A stretch of DNA of 21,868 bases. Source: a bacterium (GTDB lineage: Bacteria; Blakebacterota; Blakebacteria; Blakebacterales; Blakebacteraceae). Location of the stretch: NCBI GenBank assembly GCA_025774615.1, contig JALGVQ010000016.1:1-21868 (forward strand), read 5' to 3'. Below, in pieces: positions 1 to 7,217 of the stretch (within the stretch, counting starts at the first letter, position 1; each line of letters opens with the position of its first letter). The position numbers were made by a program, and so were the translations under genes. The notes under the pieces were generated by a model. The model saw only the letters and a list, made by a program, of their open reading frames with translations. It was not told the origin of the DNA and did no database searches.

Positions 1-813
1 CCCCTGAAAATCAGTGGCAGTCGATACATGGCACTGACTGCAGACGGCGCTGACTGCATTGACTCCCGGTGGGGCCGCGCCATGATTCCCATGACAGTCA
101 TTGCAGGCCGGCGCACCGATATCGCCACGCTCCAGCAAAGCCGTACCGTGCACGCTGCCACGGTATTCGCCCCCGATCGCGATGGAATGTCCTGAATCGG
201 ACATTACCGTCGGATCTTCATGACAGGCTGTGCATGTTGCAGGGACGCGGGCCGGCGACACGGTTGAACGTGGATCAGATGCTCCCATGATCCGATGTGT
301 CGAATGGCAATCGACACAGGTGGCAACGCGGGTGTTCCCCTCCTGCAGGGCTTTCCCATGACCACTTATACGATAGAGCTGTTCCTGGTCGACTCTCTGC
401 TGTGGGGCGTAACGGCGCATGTACTCCGCGTCACTGTGACAGCGGCCGCAGAATGATGGAATCTCATCACGATCGGGGACGCCCCGAAATCCGGTTCCTC
501 TCCCCTTGGCTGCTGAATAATCAAATGTCTCGAGATCCACGGGTGCGTCGGGATTGCCTCCATGACAGTCAGAGCAATCGAGTCCAGCGTCCGCATGAGC
601 GCTGAGCCCGAAATCATGAACGATCCCCTCTGCCGCCTCCGGTCCATCCAGGACACTATGACAGGTGACACAACTACTCGAAGTTTCCTCCTGGCCCGCC
701 TTCATTCTCGCGTCACCATCAGATGTGGCGGCTGAAAGCGCGACAGACACATTGAGGAGCAATCCGGCCGCGGCGATCGAAAGCATGCTGAGTGTATTGT
801 ATCGGTGTCCCAT
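1..813 (-). CDS. Multihaem c-type cytochrome, at least 7 haems (3' end cut by window edge)
   Basis: A reading frame on the minus strand runs from an ATG at 813 through the window edge without a stop (271 codons). It begins with a Sec-type signal peptide (basic MGHR, a hydrophobic stretch to about residue 26, cleavage near ALSA-A), so the protein is exported to the periplasm. Seven CXXCH haem-binding motifs are visible: CVTCH 48-52, CSDCH 80-84, CGRCH 122-126, CVDCH 166-170, CTACH 194-198, CNDCH 237-241 and CSQCH 258-262. Extra histidines (for example HGNHG after haem 6) could be distal ligands. A GGAGAG ribosome binding site precedes the ATG. The gene lies 18 nt downstream of cytochrome b in the same direction and is almost certainly cotranscribed with Rieske and cytochrome b. 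I infer that it accepts electrons from the Rieske centre in place of cytochrome c1 or f. The C-terminus and total haem count are unknown. Confidence 0.93.
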   Translation of the reverse strand, partial: MGHRYNTLSMLSIAAAGLLLNVSVALSAATSDGDARMKAGQEETSSSCVTCHSVLDGPEAAEGIVHDFGLSAHADAGLDCSDCHGGNPDAPVDLETFDYSAAKGRGTGFRGVPDRDEIPSFCGRCHSDAEYMRRYAPQQRVDQEQLYRISGHGKALQEGNTRVATCVDCHSTHRIMGASDPRSTVSPARVPATCTACHEDPTVMSDSGHSIAIGGEYRGSVHGTALLERGDIGAPACNDCHGNHGAAPPGVNAVSAVCSQCHVSTATDFQG

Positions 814-831
814 CAGTTTTCTCTCTCCGAC

Positions 832-1902
832 TCAGCTGTGATGGAAGAACTTTGCCCATATGGTCAATATCGAGACCGCAATCATGATCAACAGACCGGC
901 ATATTGCAGGAACCTGCTCGGACGGCCTTCATTCGCCCCCCTGTCCAGCCAGGGTATGAGGATCCACACGAACCCCAGCAGACCAATACATCCGAAGACC
1001 AGGAGTCTTCCGTCGAGTCCGAGAACCGAGGAAGGGAAAATCCTGAGCAACTGGAACATCCAGAGAAAATACCATTCCGGTTCGATGCCGACCGGTGCCG
1101 ATGCGATCGGATCCGCTTCCATACCCAGTTCCCAGGGAAAATAGAGGGAAAGGGTTCCCAGGACACCCAACACGATCGTCCAGACCATGAGATCCCTGAG
1201 AATGAAGTTCGGGAAGAAGGGCATCTGGCGAGGTGGCCGGTCGGTCAGAGGAGGTGACATTCCCTGACGCTGGACAAGAAAGAGATGCGCCCCGATGGCA
1301 ACCGTGGTGATGCCCGGCAGCAGTGCAATATGGAATCCGAACATGCGGGTCAGGGTCGCCCCGGTCACATGTTCACCACCCCGAAGCATCCTCATCAGAG
1401 CCTCACCCACAACCGGGATCACGCTCAGCATCTCGGTGCCCACCTTGGTCGCAAAGAAGGATAGCTGGTTCCAGGGCAGAAGATATCCCGTGAATCCGAA
1501 GGCCATGAAGAGTCCCAGCATCACCAGGCCGGTGATCCAGGTGATTTCACGGGGCTTCCGGTACGCTTTGAGGAAGAAGACACTGAACATGTGGATCGCG
1601 GCCGCCCCGATCAGCAGGTTTGCCGACCAGGAGTGTATGCTGCGGACGAGCCATCCGAAGGGCACCTCGGAAATGATGTACTGCACACTCTCATAAGCGG
1701 CAGCTTCGGTCGGCCGGTAATACATCAGCAGAAGAATACCGGTTGCCACCTGGATGATGAACAGGAACAGGGTGATACCGCCGAAGTAGTACCAGATCGA
1801 GTGGTGCATCGGTACCGTTTTTTTCCGGGCAAAATCTGTCAGGTCACTGAGCTGGAACCGCTCATCGGCCCAGGAAACGAGGTATTTCAGGATCCTCGTC
1901 AT
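832..1902 (-). CDS. Cytochrome b of a quinol:cytochrome c oxidoreductase (b6-type N-terminus with fused C-terminal part)
   Basis: This 356-residue membrane protein aligns by eye with cytochrome b6 fused to subunit IV. It should be the quinol-oxidising, di-haem b subunit of a bc-type complex. Haem b ligands are H90 and H104 in one helix and H191 and H206 in another. The second pair is separated by 14 residues, the b6/f spacing, rather than 13 as in mitochondrial cytochrome b. The Qo-site signature PEWY is at 275-278. Y39 sits where b6 proteins carry the Cys that holds haem ci, so that extra haem is probably not covalently bound. The length fits about seven transmembrane helices. The ATG overlaps the Rieske stop codon by 4 nt (ATGA), which implies translational coupling. 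The multihaem cytochrome follows directly. Confidence 0.96.
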   Translation of the reverse strand: MTRILKYLVSWADERFQLSDLTDFARKKTVPMHHSIWYYFGGITLFLFIIQVATGILLLMYYRPTEAAAYESVQYIISEVPFGWLVRSIHSWSANLLIGAAAIHMFSVFFLKAYRKPREITWITGLVMLGLFMAFGFTGYLLPWNQLSFFATKVGTEMLSVIPVVGEALMRMLRGGEHVTGATLTRMFGFHIALLPGITTVAIGAHLFLVQRQGMSPPLTDRPPRQMPFFPNFILRDLMVWTIVLGVLGTLSLYFPWELGMEADPIASAPVGIEPEWYFLWMFQLLRIFPSSVLGLDGRLLVFGCIGLLGFVWILIPWLDRGANEGRPSRFLQYAGLLIMIAVSILTIWAKFFHHS

Positions 1903-2363
1903 GTCGATCTACTCACCAGTATCTCGTCTTCACGGATCTGGACAGTCAGTGACTGAAGCGGCCGGGGAGGTGGTCCCATTATATTCTTCCCCGTCAGGTC
2001 GAACCGGCCGTCATGACAGGCGCACCAGATCAGCGCCATATCAGCACGGTATTCCACGTTACAGCCCAGATGAGTACACGTTCCAAGAAACGCTCTGAAC
2101 TCCCCTTCAGGTGTTCTGATCAGCAGCGCGGCCTCCTCGCCGAATCGGAAGAGGGTTCCCGAGTTGGGTGGATAATCATCCACAAACCCCGCACTCACCG
2201 CCTGCTCAGCCACCCTGACATTTTTTGAAGGAAAGACGAACCGCCAGGTCGGATAGATGATCGCGGCGGTCAGGCCCAGCAGTCCGGTCCCGAGTGCCGT
2301 TTCCAGAAACCTGCGCCTGCCCTTGTTGTCGTCTGCGGGGGGGGTACCGCCAGAAGAGGTCAT
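1899..2363 (-). CDS. Rieske [2Fe-2S] protein of the bc-type complex
   Basis: The protein has 154 residues from the ATG at 2363. The N-terminus has a twin-arginine-like GRRRFLE (15-21) followed by a hydrophobic anchor (about 22-40), as in Rieske subunits exported by Tat and retained in the membrane. The cluster-binding boxes are CTHLGC (96-101) and CACH (114-117). C96, H98, C114 and H117 should bind the cluster, and C101-C116 should form the disulfide. The start was chosen because GGAG lies 5 nt upstream of the ATG at 2363; an in-frame TTG at 2378 would add five residues but has no well-spaced site. It is the first gene of the operon, 4 nt overlapped with cytochrome b, and transfers electrons from quinol to the downstream c-type cytochrome. 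Confidence 0.95.
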   Translation of the reverse strand: MTSSGGTPPADDNKGRRRFLETALGTGLLGLTAAIIYPTWRFVFPSKNVRVAEQAVSAGFVDDYPPNSGTLFRFGEEAALLIRTPEGEFRAFLGTCTHLGCNVEYRADMALIWCACHDGRFDLTGKNIMGPPPRPLQSLTVQIREDEILVSRST

Positions 2364-2437
2364 TACAGCTCCAGTCAACCCTCATTGATGTACGGTGGTG
2401 TCTACGAGGCCATTTGCATTCAAGACCTGTTCCGGAC

Positions 2438-2466
2438 ATTGTATTAAGCGGCACGTGGGACCGCAA
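2438..2466 (-). promoter_or_regulatory. Probable sigma70-type promoter of the Rieske/cytochrome operon
   Basis: On the minus strand a -35 box TTGCGG (2466-2461) and a -10 box TACAAT (2443-2438) are separated by exactly 17 nt. The start of transcription would fall near 2431, giving a leader of about 70 nt before the Rieske ATG at 2363. This is inferred from sequence match and spacing only. Confidence 0.55.
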
Positions 2467-2476
2467 TCCCGATAAT

Positions 2477-2496
2477 TCGGATTCCTATGTATCCGA
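2477..2496. promoter_or_regulatory. Inverted repeat upstream of the Rieske promoter (possible regulator site)
   Basis: TCGGAT and ATCCGA form 6-bp arms around an 8-nt spacer. The repeat is centred about 55 bp upstream of the inferred Rieske transcription start, where a class of activators binds. It lies between the two divergent promoters and so could act on either. Short repeats of this size also occur by chance. Confidence 0.3.
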
Positions 2497-2502
2497 TACA
2501 GC

Positions 2503-2531
2503 TGGACATCTATTTTAGTATTACTTAAATT
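2503..2531 (+). promoter_or_regulatory. Probable sigma70-type promoter of the OsmC-family gene
   Basis: TGGACA (2503-2508) and TAAATT (2526-2531) are separated by 17 nt and match the consensus boxes at 5 of 6 and 4 of 6 positions. Transcription would begin near 2538, about 47 nt before the ATG at 2585. The local sequence is strongly AT-rich in an otherwise GC-rich window. Confidence 0.45.
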
Positions 2532-2541
2532 ACTAAAATAG
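2510..2541. promoter_or_regulatory. Perfect 11-bp inverted repeat overlapping the osmC promoter (candidate operator)
   Basis: The arms CTATTTTAGTA (2510-2520) and TACTAAAATAG (2531-2541) are perfect reverse complements separated by 10 nt. The arm centres are 21 bp apart, two turns of the helix, which suits a dimeric repressor. The repeat covers the spacer and -10 box of the promoter inferred for the OsmC gene, so binding there would block transcription. It is too AT-rich and lacks a U-tract on the plus strand to be a good terminator. The regulator is not in this window. Confidence 0.5.
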
Positions 2542-2584
2542 TAGCCGTGTCACTGTTAAGACACGATGACCGTTCACAGCAAGG

Positions 2585-2992
2585 ATGGAGATATCAGTCG
2601 TGGAAATGGAGATCTACTTCCCGAGCGATGAGAAGATCAACGCCCGGATCGGGAACATGGAAATCGAGACAGGAGATGCCCCGGGCAGCCCGTACCCCTT
2701 CCAGCTCTTCCTGGCCTCGATCGGAACCTGCGCAGGAATCTACGTGAAGGGTTTCTGCAAGAAACGGGGTCTGCCTACCGACGGCATCAGGATCATTCAG
2801 CGGATGACGAGTAGAACACCGAACGGACCGATCGAAGGAATCGAGCTGGACATCCAGCTCCCCCCCGAATTCCCTGAGAAGTATTACGACGCCATTATCC
2901 GCGCGGCCAATCAGTGCGCGGTGAAGAAGCACATGGAAAACCCGCCGAAGTTCAACGTGCACACATCTGTACCTCAGACAGTCGCCTCCTGA
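2585..2992 (+). CDS. OsmC/Ohr-family peroxiredoxin-like protein
   Basis: The protein has 135 residues from the ATG at 2585. OsmC/Ohr proteins are small cytoplasmic thiol peroxidases or related thiol proteins that remove organic hydroperoxides. The two family cysteines are present in context: C49 in FLASIGTCAG and C111 in NQCAVKKH. The length is typical of the family. The start is uncertain: an AAGG directly abuts the ATG at 2585, while GGAG at 2587-2590 is well spaced for a GTG at 2600, and another in-frame ATG at 2606 matches the usual family N-terminus. It is a single-gene unit divergent from the Rieske operon, under a promoter overlapped by a perfect inverted repeat. The substrate cannot be deduced. 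Confidence 0.88.
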   Translation: MEISVVEMEIYFPSDEKINARIGNMEIETGDAPGSPYPFQLFLASIGTCAGIYVKGFCKKRGLPTDGIRIIQRMTSRTPNGPIEGIELDIQLPPEFPEKYYDAIIRAANQCAVKKHMENPPKFNVHTSVPQTVAS

Positions 2993-3058
2993 GGAACAGC
3001 CGGCTGCAATCAGCCTGTTTACCATAGCCGATCCCCTGCGCTATCTTCTCCCCGACAG

Positions 3059-3085
3059 GTGAGGTCTCCCCGAAGGAGGCCTCAC
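3059..3085 (+). other. Strong RNA hairpin between the OsmC and DUF885 genes
   Basis: Eleven base pairs (3059-3069 with 3075-3085, one G-U pair) close a 5-nt loop CCGAA. No U-tract follows, so it is not a typical intrinsic terminator. It may protect the 3' end of the OsmC transcript or structure the 5' leader of the next gene, whose ribosome binding site begins 20 nt further on. Confidence 0.45.
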
Positions 3086-3121
3086 GGTCCCATTCGGAAA
3101 TTTGAAGAGGAGATACTACTC

Positions 3122-4906
3122 ATGCGCAGAGCCCTCCCCGCCGTCATCCTCACCCTGGTCATCGTTGCTCTGTTCTCGATCACTTCACCCGCAGAATCTC
3201 TCGCTATCATGACGCTTCAGGGCCAGCAGGGGCCTGAAGTCGATGGAACAAGCGGGATGCGTGACATGCTGGAGCGGTACGGAACCGACCGGGCCGGAGT
3301 GAACCGGTTCTACAACCTCAGCAACTCAGACGTCCGGCTGGAGAGGATGACTGCGTTCTACCACAGCTGGCAGGACGAACTCGAAAAGGTCGACTTCAAC
3401 AGGATGGGCCAGACCGGCAGAATCGACTATCTCCTCTTCAAGAACCATCTCGCGAGGGAGCTGAGCAGGATCGACCATTTCGTGGAGCGGATCGAAGGAG
3501 CGATCGCCCTGCTTCCCTTCGCCGACACGATCATCGCGCTGGAAGAGTCACGTCGCAGGATGGAGCCGCTCGACCCCGAGAAGGCGGCCATCCTGCTCGA
3601 GGAGATGACCGACGGGATCAAGGAACTGAAGAAGGCGCTGGAAGACAGCCTGAAGGCAAAGAAGAGTGATGGGGAGTTCCATATAAGGAAGTCGATAGTG
3701 AACAGGGCCGCCAGGATGGCAGGGGATCTGCAGCGGACCCTCAAGCACTGGTACGAGTACTACGGCGGTTATGTCCCCCTCTTCAACTGGTGGACGAGCG
3801 ATCCCTATGAGAAGTGTGATGAGATCCTCAAGGAGTACATCAAGCTCCTGCGGGAAAAGATACTTGGTTACAAGGAAGGAGAACCCGATCCCGTCATCGG
3901 GGACCCTATCGGCCGGGATGCCCTGCTCGACGAACTCACCTTTGAGATGATCCCCTACACGCCGGAGGAACTGATCGCACTGGCCGAAGAGGAGTACGCC
4001 TGGTGCGAGAGTGAATACAAACGGGCCGCGCGTGAACTGGGATACGGTGATGACTGGCACGCCGCCCTGGAATACGTCAAGACCCTCCACGTGGCGCCGG
4101 GGAAACAGGATTCCCTCATCCGGGAACTGGCTGTAGAGGCGATCGCTTTTCTCGACGAGCACGATCTGGTGACGATCCCCGACCTGGCCAGGGAGACGTG
4201 GCGGATCGAGATGATGAGCCCGAAGGCCCAGGAGACGACCCCCTTCTTCACTTACGGCGGCCAGAAGATCAACGTCTCCTACCCCACTGACGGCATGACC
4301 AATGAGCAGAAGATCATGAGTATGCGCGGCAACAACATCCACTTCTCACGCGCCACCGTGCAGCATGAACTGATCCCCGGCCATCACCTGCAGGGATTCA
4401 TGGGCGAACGGTACAGAACCTGGCGCTCACCATTCCAGACCGCCTTCCTCGGTGAGGGTTGGTGTCTCCATTGGGAGATGCTCCTCTGGGATCTCGGGTT
4501 CCCGAAGACACCGGAGAACCGGATGGGCATGCTCTTCTGGCGGATCCACCGCTGCGCCAGGATCATCGTCTCACTCAAATTCCATCTGGGAGAGATGACT
4601 CCCGAAGAGATGATCGATTTCCTCGTAGAAAAGGTCGGTCATGAGCGGGACGGGGCCACGAGCGAAGTCAGGCGATACGTGGGTGAATCGTATGGTCCAC
4701 TCTACCAGTGCGCCTATCTGGTGGGCGGGTGGCAGCTGCGGGGTCTTTACGAAGAACTCGTGGAATCCGGCCGGATGACCGACCGGGAATTCCACGATAC
4801 GGTCCTCCGTGAAGGTTCGATCCCGGTCGAAATGATCCGCGCGAGTCTCACCGGCCAGCTACTGAACAGGAATTTCAGATCAGAATGGAGATTCAAAGGG
4901 CGTTGA
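3122..4906 (+). CDS. Secreted DUF885-family protein (zinc metallopeptidase-like)
   Basis: The protein has 594 residues from the ATG at 3122, chosen because an AGAGGAG ribosome binding site lies 8-9 nt upstream and because it begins a clean signal peptide (MRRALPA, a hydrophobic core, then a cleavage region near SPAES). A start at 3059 would add 21 basic and acidic residues before the signal and lies within a hairpin. DUF885 proteins have a gluzincin-like HExxPGH motif, here HELIPGH at 415-421, with a likely further metal ligand in GEGW (E445). They are predicted peptidases of unknown substrate, and this one should act in the periplasm or outside. The helical N-terminal half (about 45-330) and C-terminal catalytic half match the family size. 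The function as a peptidase is inferred from the motif, not established. Confidence 0.87.
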   Translation: MRRALPAVILTLVIVALFSITSPAESLAIMTLQGQQGPEVDGTSGMRDMLERYGTDRAGVNRFYNLSNSDVRLERMTAFYHSWQDELEKVDFNRMGQTGRIDYLLFKNHLARELSRIDHFVERIEGAIALLPFADTIIALEESRRRMEPLDPEKAAILLEEMTDGIKELKKALEDSLKAKKSDGEFHIRKSIVNRAARMAGDLQRTLKHWYEYYGGYVPLFNWWTSDPYEKCDEILKEYIKLLREKILGYKEGEPDPVIGDPIGRDALLDELTFEMIPYTPEELIALAEEEYAWCESEYKRAARELGYGDDWHAALEYVKTLHVAPGKQDSLIRELAVEAIAFLDEHDLVTIPDLARETWRIEMMSPKAQETTPFFTYGGQKINVSYPTDGMTNEQKIMSMRGNNIHFSRATVQHELIPGHHLQGFMGERYRTWRSPFQTAFLGEGWCLHWEMLLWDLGFPKTPENRMGMLFWRIHRCARIIVSLKFHLGEMTPEEMIDFLVEKVGHERDGATSEVRRYVGESYGPLYQCAYLVGGWQLRGLYEELVESGRMTDREFHDTVLREGSIPVEMIRASLTGQLLNRNFRSEWRFKGR

Positions 4907-4989
4907 ACCACAAGGAGTTGCAAGGATCGGGTCAGACCCGACACGGACTGGACAGGAAGAATTTTTTTGCCTATTCATTAAACGCTAAA

Positions 4990-5018
4990 TGGACATCGCC
5001 CCTCATCCGTTTTATTGT
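4990..5018 (+). promoter_or_regulatory. Weak candidate promoter for tonB
   Basis: TGGACA (4990-4995) and TATTGT (5013-5018) are 17 nt apart. The -35 box is identical to the one proposed for the OsmC gene. The predicted start near 5025 leaves a very short leader that begins at the ribosome binding site GAAGGAGG (5024-5031), so the true start may be elsewhere. The rest of the gap 4907-5037 holds only a 6-bp hairpin (4927-4941) and a T-run (4962-4968) too far from it for a standard terminator. Confidence 0.25.
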
Positions 5019-5037
5019 ATGACGAAGGAGGTGGACC

Positions 5038-5706
5038 ATGGCTACTGGTTGGCGTAATCCGAAACACGACCTGTCGGAAGAATCGAAAGTCGTCATCGAA
5101 CAGGGGTTTGCACTGAGTCTGGCCCTGATCACGATGCTCTTTCTGACCTACAGGTCATTCGAAGTCAAGGCCTATGCGGGAACGGGCGAGACTGAATATG
5201 TCGAGATCGAGGAGATTCCCGAGACCGAGCAGATGAAGAAGCCGCCGCCACCACAGCGGCCGCAGATCCCGGTTCCCACCGAATCGGAGGACATCCCCGA
5301 TGACGTGACGATCATGGACACGGAGCTCGACCTTGACGCTCCCCCGCCCCCTCCACCGCCCCCACCGGGCGCATCGAGGAAGCGGGAAGAGTCTCCGGTC
5401 TTCCTGGCCTGGGAGGAACCGCCTGAAGCGATCAAGCGTGTGACACCTGAGTACCCACCGATGGCGGTGAAGGCCGGTGTCGAGGGTAAGGTGATCCTGA
5501 TGATCGTCGTCGATGAGCGGGGTGATGTGCTCGAGGCAACGATCGTCACAGCGAGCCCTCCGGGTATCTTCGAGGATGCTGCCATCGCGGCAATGCTGCA
5601 GTGGAAGTTCAATCCGGCAAAGCAGCGTGACCAGGCTATCAAGGTCCGGCTGGCATATCCGATCGAGTTCACACTCACCACCGGCAGGCCGCCGCCCTCC
5701 GAATAG
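5038..5706 (+). CDS. TonB-family energy transducer
   Basis: The protein has 222 residues, preceded by a very strong ribosome binding site (GAAGGAGGTGG). It has one N-terminal transmembrane segment (about 21-38), a proline-rich periplasmic linker (60-112, including nine consecutive prolines at 102-110) and a C-terminal TonB domain (about 128-215) with TPEYPPMAVKAGVEGKVI and QWKFNPA signatures. TonB proteins couple the proton motive force, through ExbB/ExbD, to outer-membrane receptors. No exbB, exbD or receptor gene is adjacent, so the partners must be encoded elsewhere. It is followed by an intrinsic terminator, which suggests a short transcription unit. Its particular receptor cannot be inferred. 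Confidence 0.93.
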   Translation: MATGWRNPKHDLSEESKVVIEQGFALSLALITMLFLTYRSFEVKAYAGTGETEYVEIEEIPETEQMKKPPPPQRPQIPVPTESEDIPDDVTIMDTELDLDAPPPPPPPPPGASRKREESPVFLAWEEPPEAIKRVTPEYPPMAVKAGVEGKVILMIVVDERGDVLEATIVTASPPGIFEDAAIAAMLQWKFNPAKQRDQAIKVRLAYPIEFTLTTGRPPPSE

Positions 5707-5726
5707 TACACAGAAAACAGGCACAC

Positions 5727-5771
5727 AAACGGCCGGGATCGGTTCACCTCCGACAACCCGGCCGTTTTTTT
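5727..5771 (+). terminator. Rho-independent terminator after tonB
   Basis: An 11-bp GC-rich stem (5727-5737 with 5757-5767, AAACGGCCGGG pairing CCCGGCCGTTT) runs into a seven-T tract (5765-5771). The 19-nt loop contains a further 3-bp helix. The 20-nt offset from the tonB stop and the start of the esterase at 5787 fit a terminator that separates the two units. Confidence 0.88.
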
Positions 5772-5786
5772 AACAGGGAGTGAGAC

Positions 5787-7214
5787 ATGAGAAGGATCCA
5801 GCCTTTCTTCACACTTTTCATCCTCATGACATGCATGGGTATCGGGCCTTCAGCCCGGGCCGAGGTCACCCTGCCGCATCTCTTCGCTGACCACATGGTC
5901 ATCCAGCGGGATGCTCAGATCATCATCTGGGGCTGGGCCGATCCGGGAGAACGGGTGACGGTTGAACTCGGGACGCGGAGCCGGAAGACGCGGACAGACG
6001 ATGACGGTCGCTGGGAAGTGATACTCCCTCCCTTCCGATCGGGCGGTGTTCCACTCACCATGACCGTCACCGGGAATAACACCCTCACGATCGAGGATAT
6101 TCTGGTAGGTGAGGTGTGGGTCTGCTCGGGACAGTCGAACATGCAGTGGCCGATCCGGAACGCCAGCGATCCCGACTCGATCTCCGCGGCAGCCGATTTC
6201 CCCGGTATACGCATGTTCACCGTACCACATCGCACCGAGCTGGAGCCGCAGGAGGATTGTGAAGGAGCGTGGGCGATCTGCACACCTGACGCGGTGATGG
6301 CATTCTCGGCAGTGGGGTACCACTTCGCCCGGGTTCTGCACCTGGAAATCGATTGTCCCATCGGGATGATCCACACGTCATGGGGAGGCACCCTGGCTGA
6401 GGCCTGGACTTCGATCGGGACCTTGCGTTCCGATCCCCTGTATGGACAGATCATCGAGCGACGCGAAGCATCAGGCACCCGCCCACAGCACCGGGCGTCG
6501 AGCTTGTGGAATGCAATGATCGCGCCGCTCATCCCCTTCACGATCAAGGGAGCCATCTGGTATCAGGGTGAAGCGAACGTCCCCCGTGCGTCGCAGTACG
6601 GCACACTCTTCCCGGACATGATCGAGGACTGGCGTCGGAACTGGGATCAGGGAGAGTTCCCCTTCTACTTCGTGCAGCTGGCTCCCTACCGGTACGGGAA
6701 CAGGGATCTGCGCGCCGGAGCCGAGTTGAGAGACACCCAGCGAACGACCCTTTCTACTTCGAATACCGGGATGGTGGTGACCATGGACATCGGCAACCCC
6801 CGTGACATCCATCCCCGCAACAAACACGACGTCGGTCACCGACTGGCTCTCTGGGCCCTCGCGAACGATTACGGACGCGACCTTGTATTCAGCGGACCGC
6901 TCTATTCATCGATGGAAAATGCAGGACCAGAGATCCGCATCAGCTTCCGACACACCGCGGGAGGCCTTGTCACGATCGATGGTACCGCGCCCGATCACTT
7001 CGAGATCGCAGGGAAAGACCGGAAATTCCACCCTGCTGAGGCCCGCATCGAGGGTGACATCGTGGTCGTATACTCTGAGCAGGTCATGGAGCCGGTTGCG
7101 GTCCGATATGCCTGGCGGGACGACGCGGAGCCGAACCTCATGTCAACCGAGGGGCTCCCGGCCTCATCCTTCAGGACGGACGACTGGCCGGGTGTCACGG
7201 ACGGCAGAAAGTAG
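5787..7214 (+). CDS. Secreted sialate O-acetylesterase-like SGNH hydrolase
   Basis: The protein has 475 residues with a Sec signal peptide (MRRIQPFF, hydrophobic core, cleavage near ARA-E at 25). It contains the SGQSNM block (114-119, nucleophile S117), WYQGEAN (258-264) and RDIHPRNKHDVG (339-350) with the likely catalytic D340 and H342. These are hallmarks of the sialate O-acetylesterase/carbohydrate esterase family, which removes acetyl groups from sialic acids or acetylated polysaccharides. A beta-rich N-terminal domain (26-110) precedes the hydrolase fold, as usual in the family. The ribosome binding site is GGGAGTGAG. It stands alone after a terminator, with no sialic-acid catabolism genes nearby, so the substrate could equally be a plant or microbial acetylated glycan. 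Confidence 0.9.
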   Translation: MRRIQPFFTLFILMTCMGIGPSARAEVTLPHLFADHMVIQRDAQIIIWGWADPGERVTVELGTRSRKTRTDDDGRWEVILPPFRSGGVPLTMTVTGNNTLTIEDILVGEVWVCSGQSNMQWPIRNASDPDSISAAADFPGIRMFTVPHRTELEPQEDCEGAWAICTPDAVMAFSAVGYHFARVLHLEIDCPIGMIHTSWGGTLAEAWTSIGTLRSDPLYGQIIERREASGTRPQHRASSLWNAMIAPLIPFTIKGAIWYQGEANVPRASQYGTLFPDMIEDWRRNWDQGEFPFYFVQLAPYRYGNRDLRAGAELRDTQRTTLSTSNTGMVVTMDIGNPRDIHPRNKHDVGHRLALWALANDYGRDLVFSGPLYSSMENAGPEIRISFRHTAGGLVTIDGTAPDHFEIAGKDRKFHPAEARIEGDIVVVYSEQVMEPVAVRYAWRDDAEPNLMSTEGLPASSFRTDDWPGVTDGRK

Positions 7215-7217
7215 TTA

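Noticed and set aside
69-605. Two plus-strand frames and one minus-strand frame in the left 700 bases
   Set aside because: The frame with seven CXXCH motifs on the minus strand explains the whole stretch and is continuous with its operon. The others are shadows.
3548-4342. 264-codon minus-strand frame opposite the DUF885 gene
   Set aside because: It is antisense to a gene with a signal peptide, good ribosome binding site and metal motif. No independent support.
4927-4968. Intrinsic terminator after the DUF885 gene
   Set aside because: The 6-bp hairpin (TCGGGT/ACCCGA) is separated from the T-run by about 20 nt, which is too far for Rho-independent termination.
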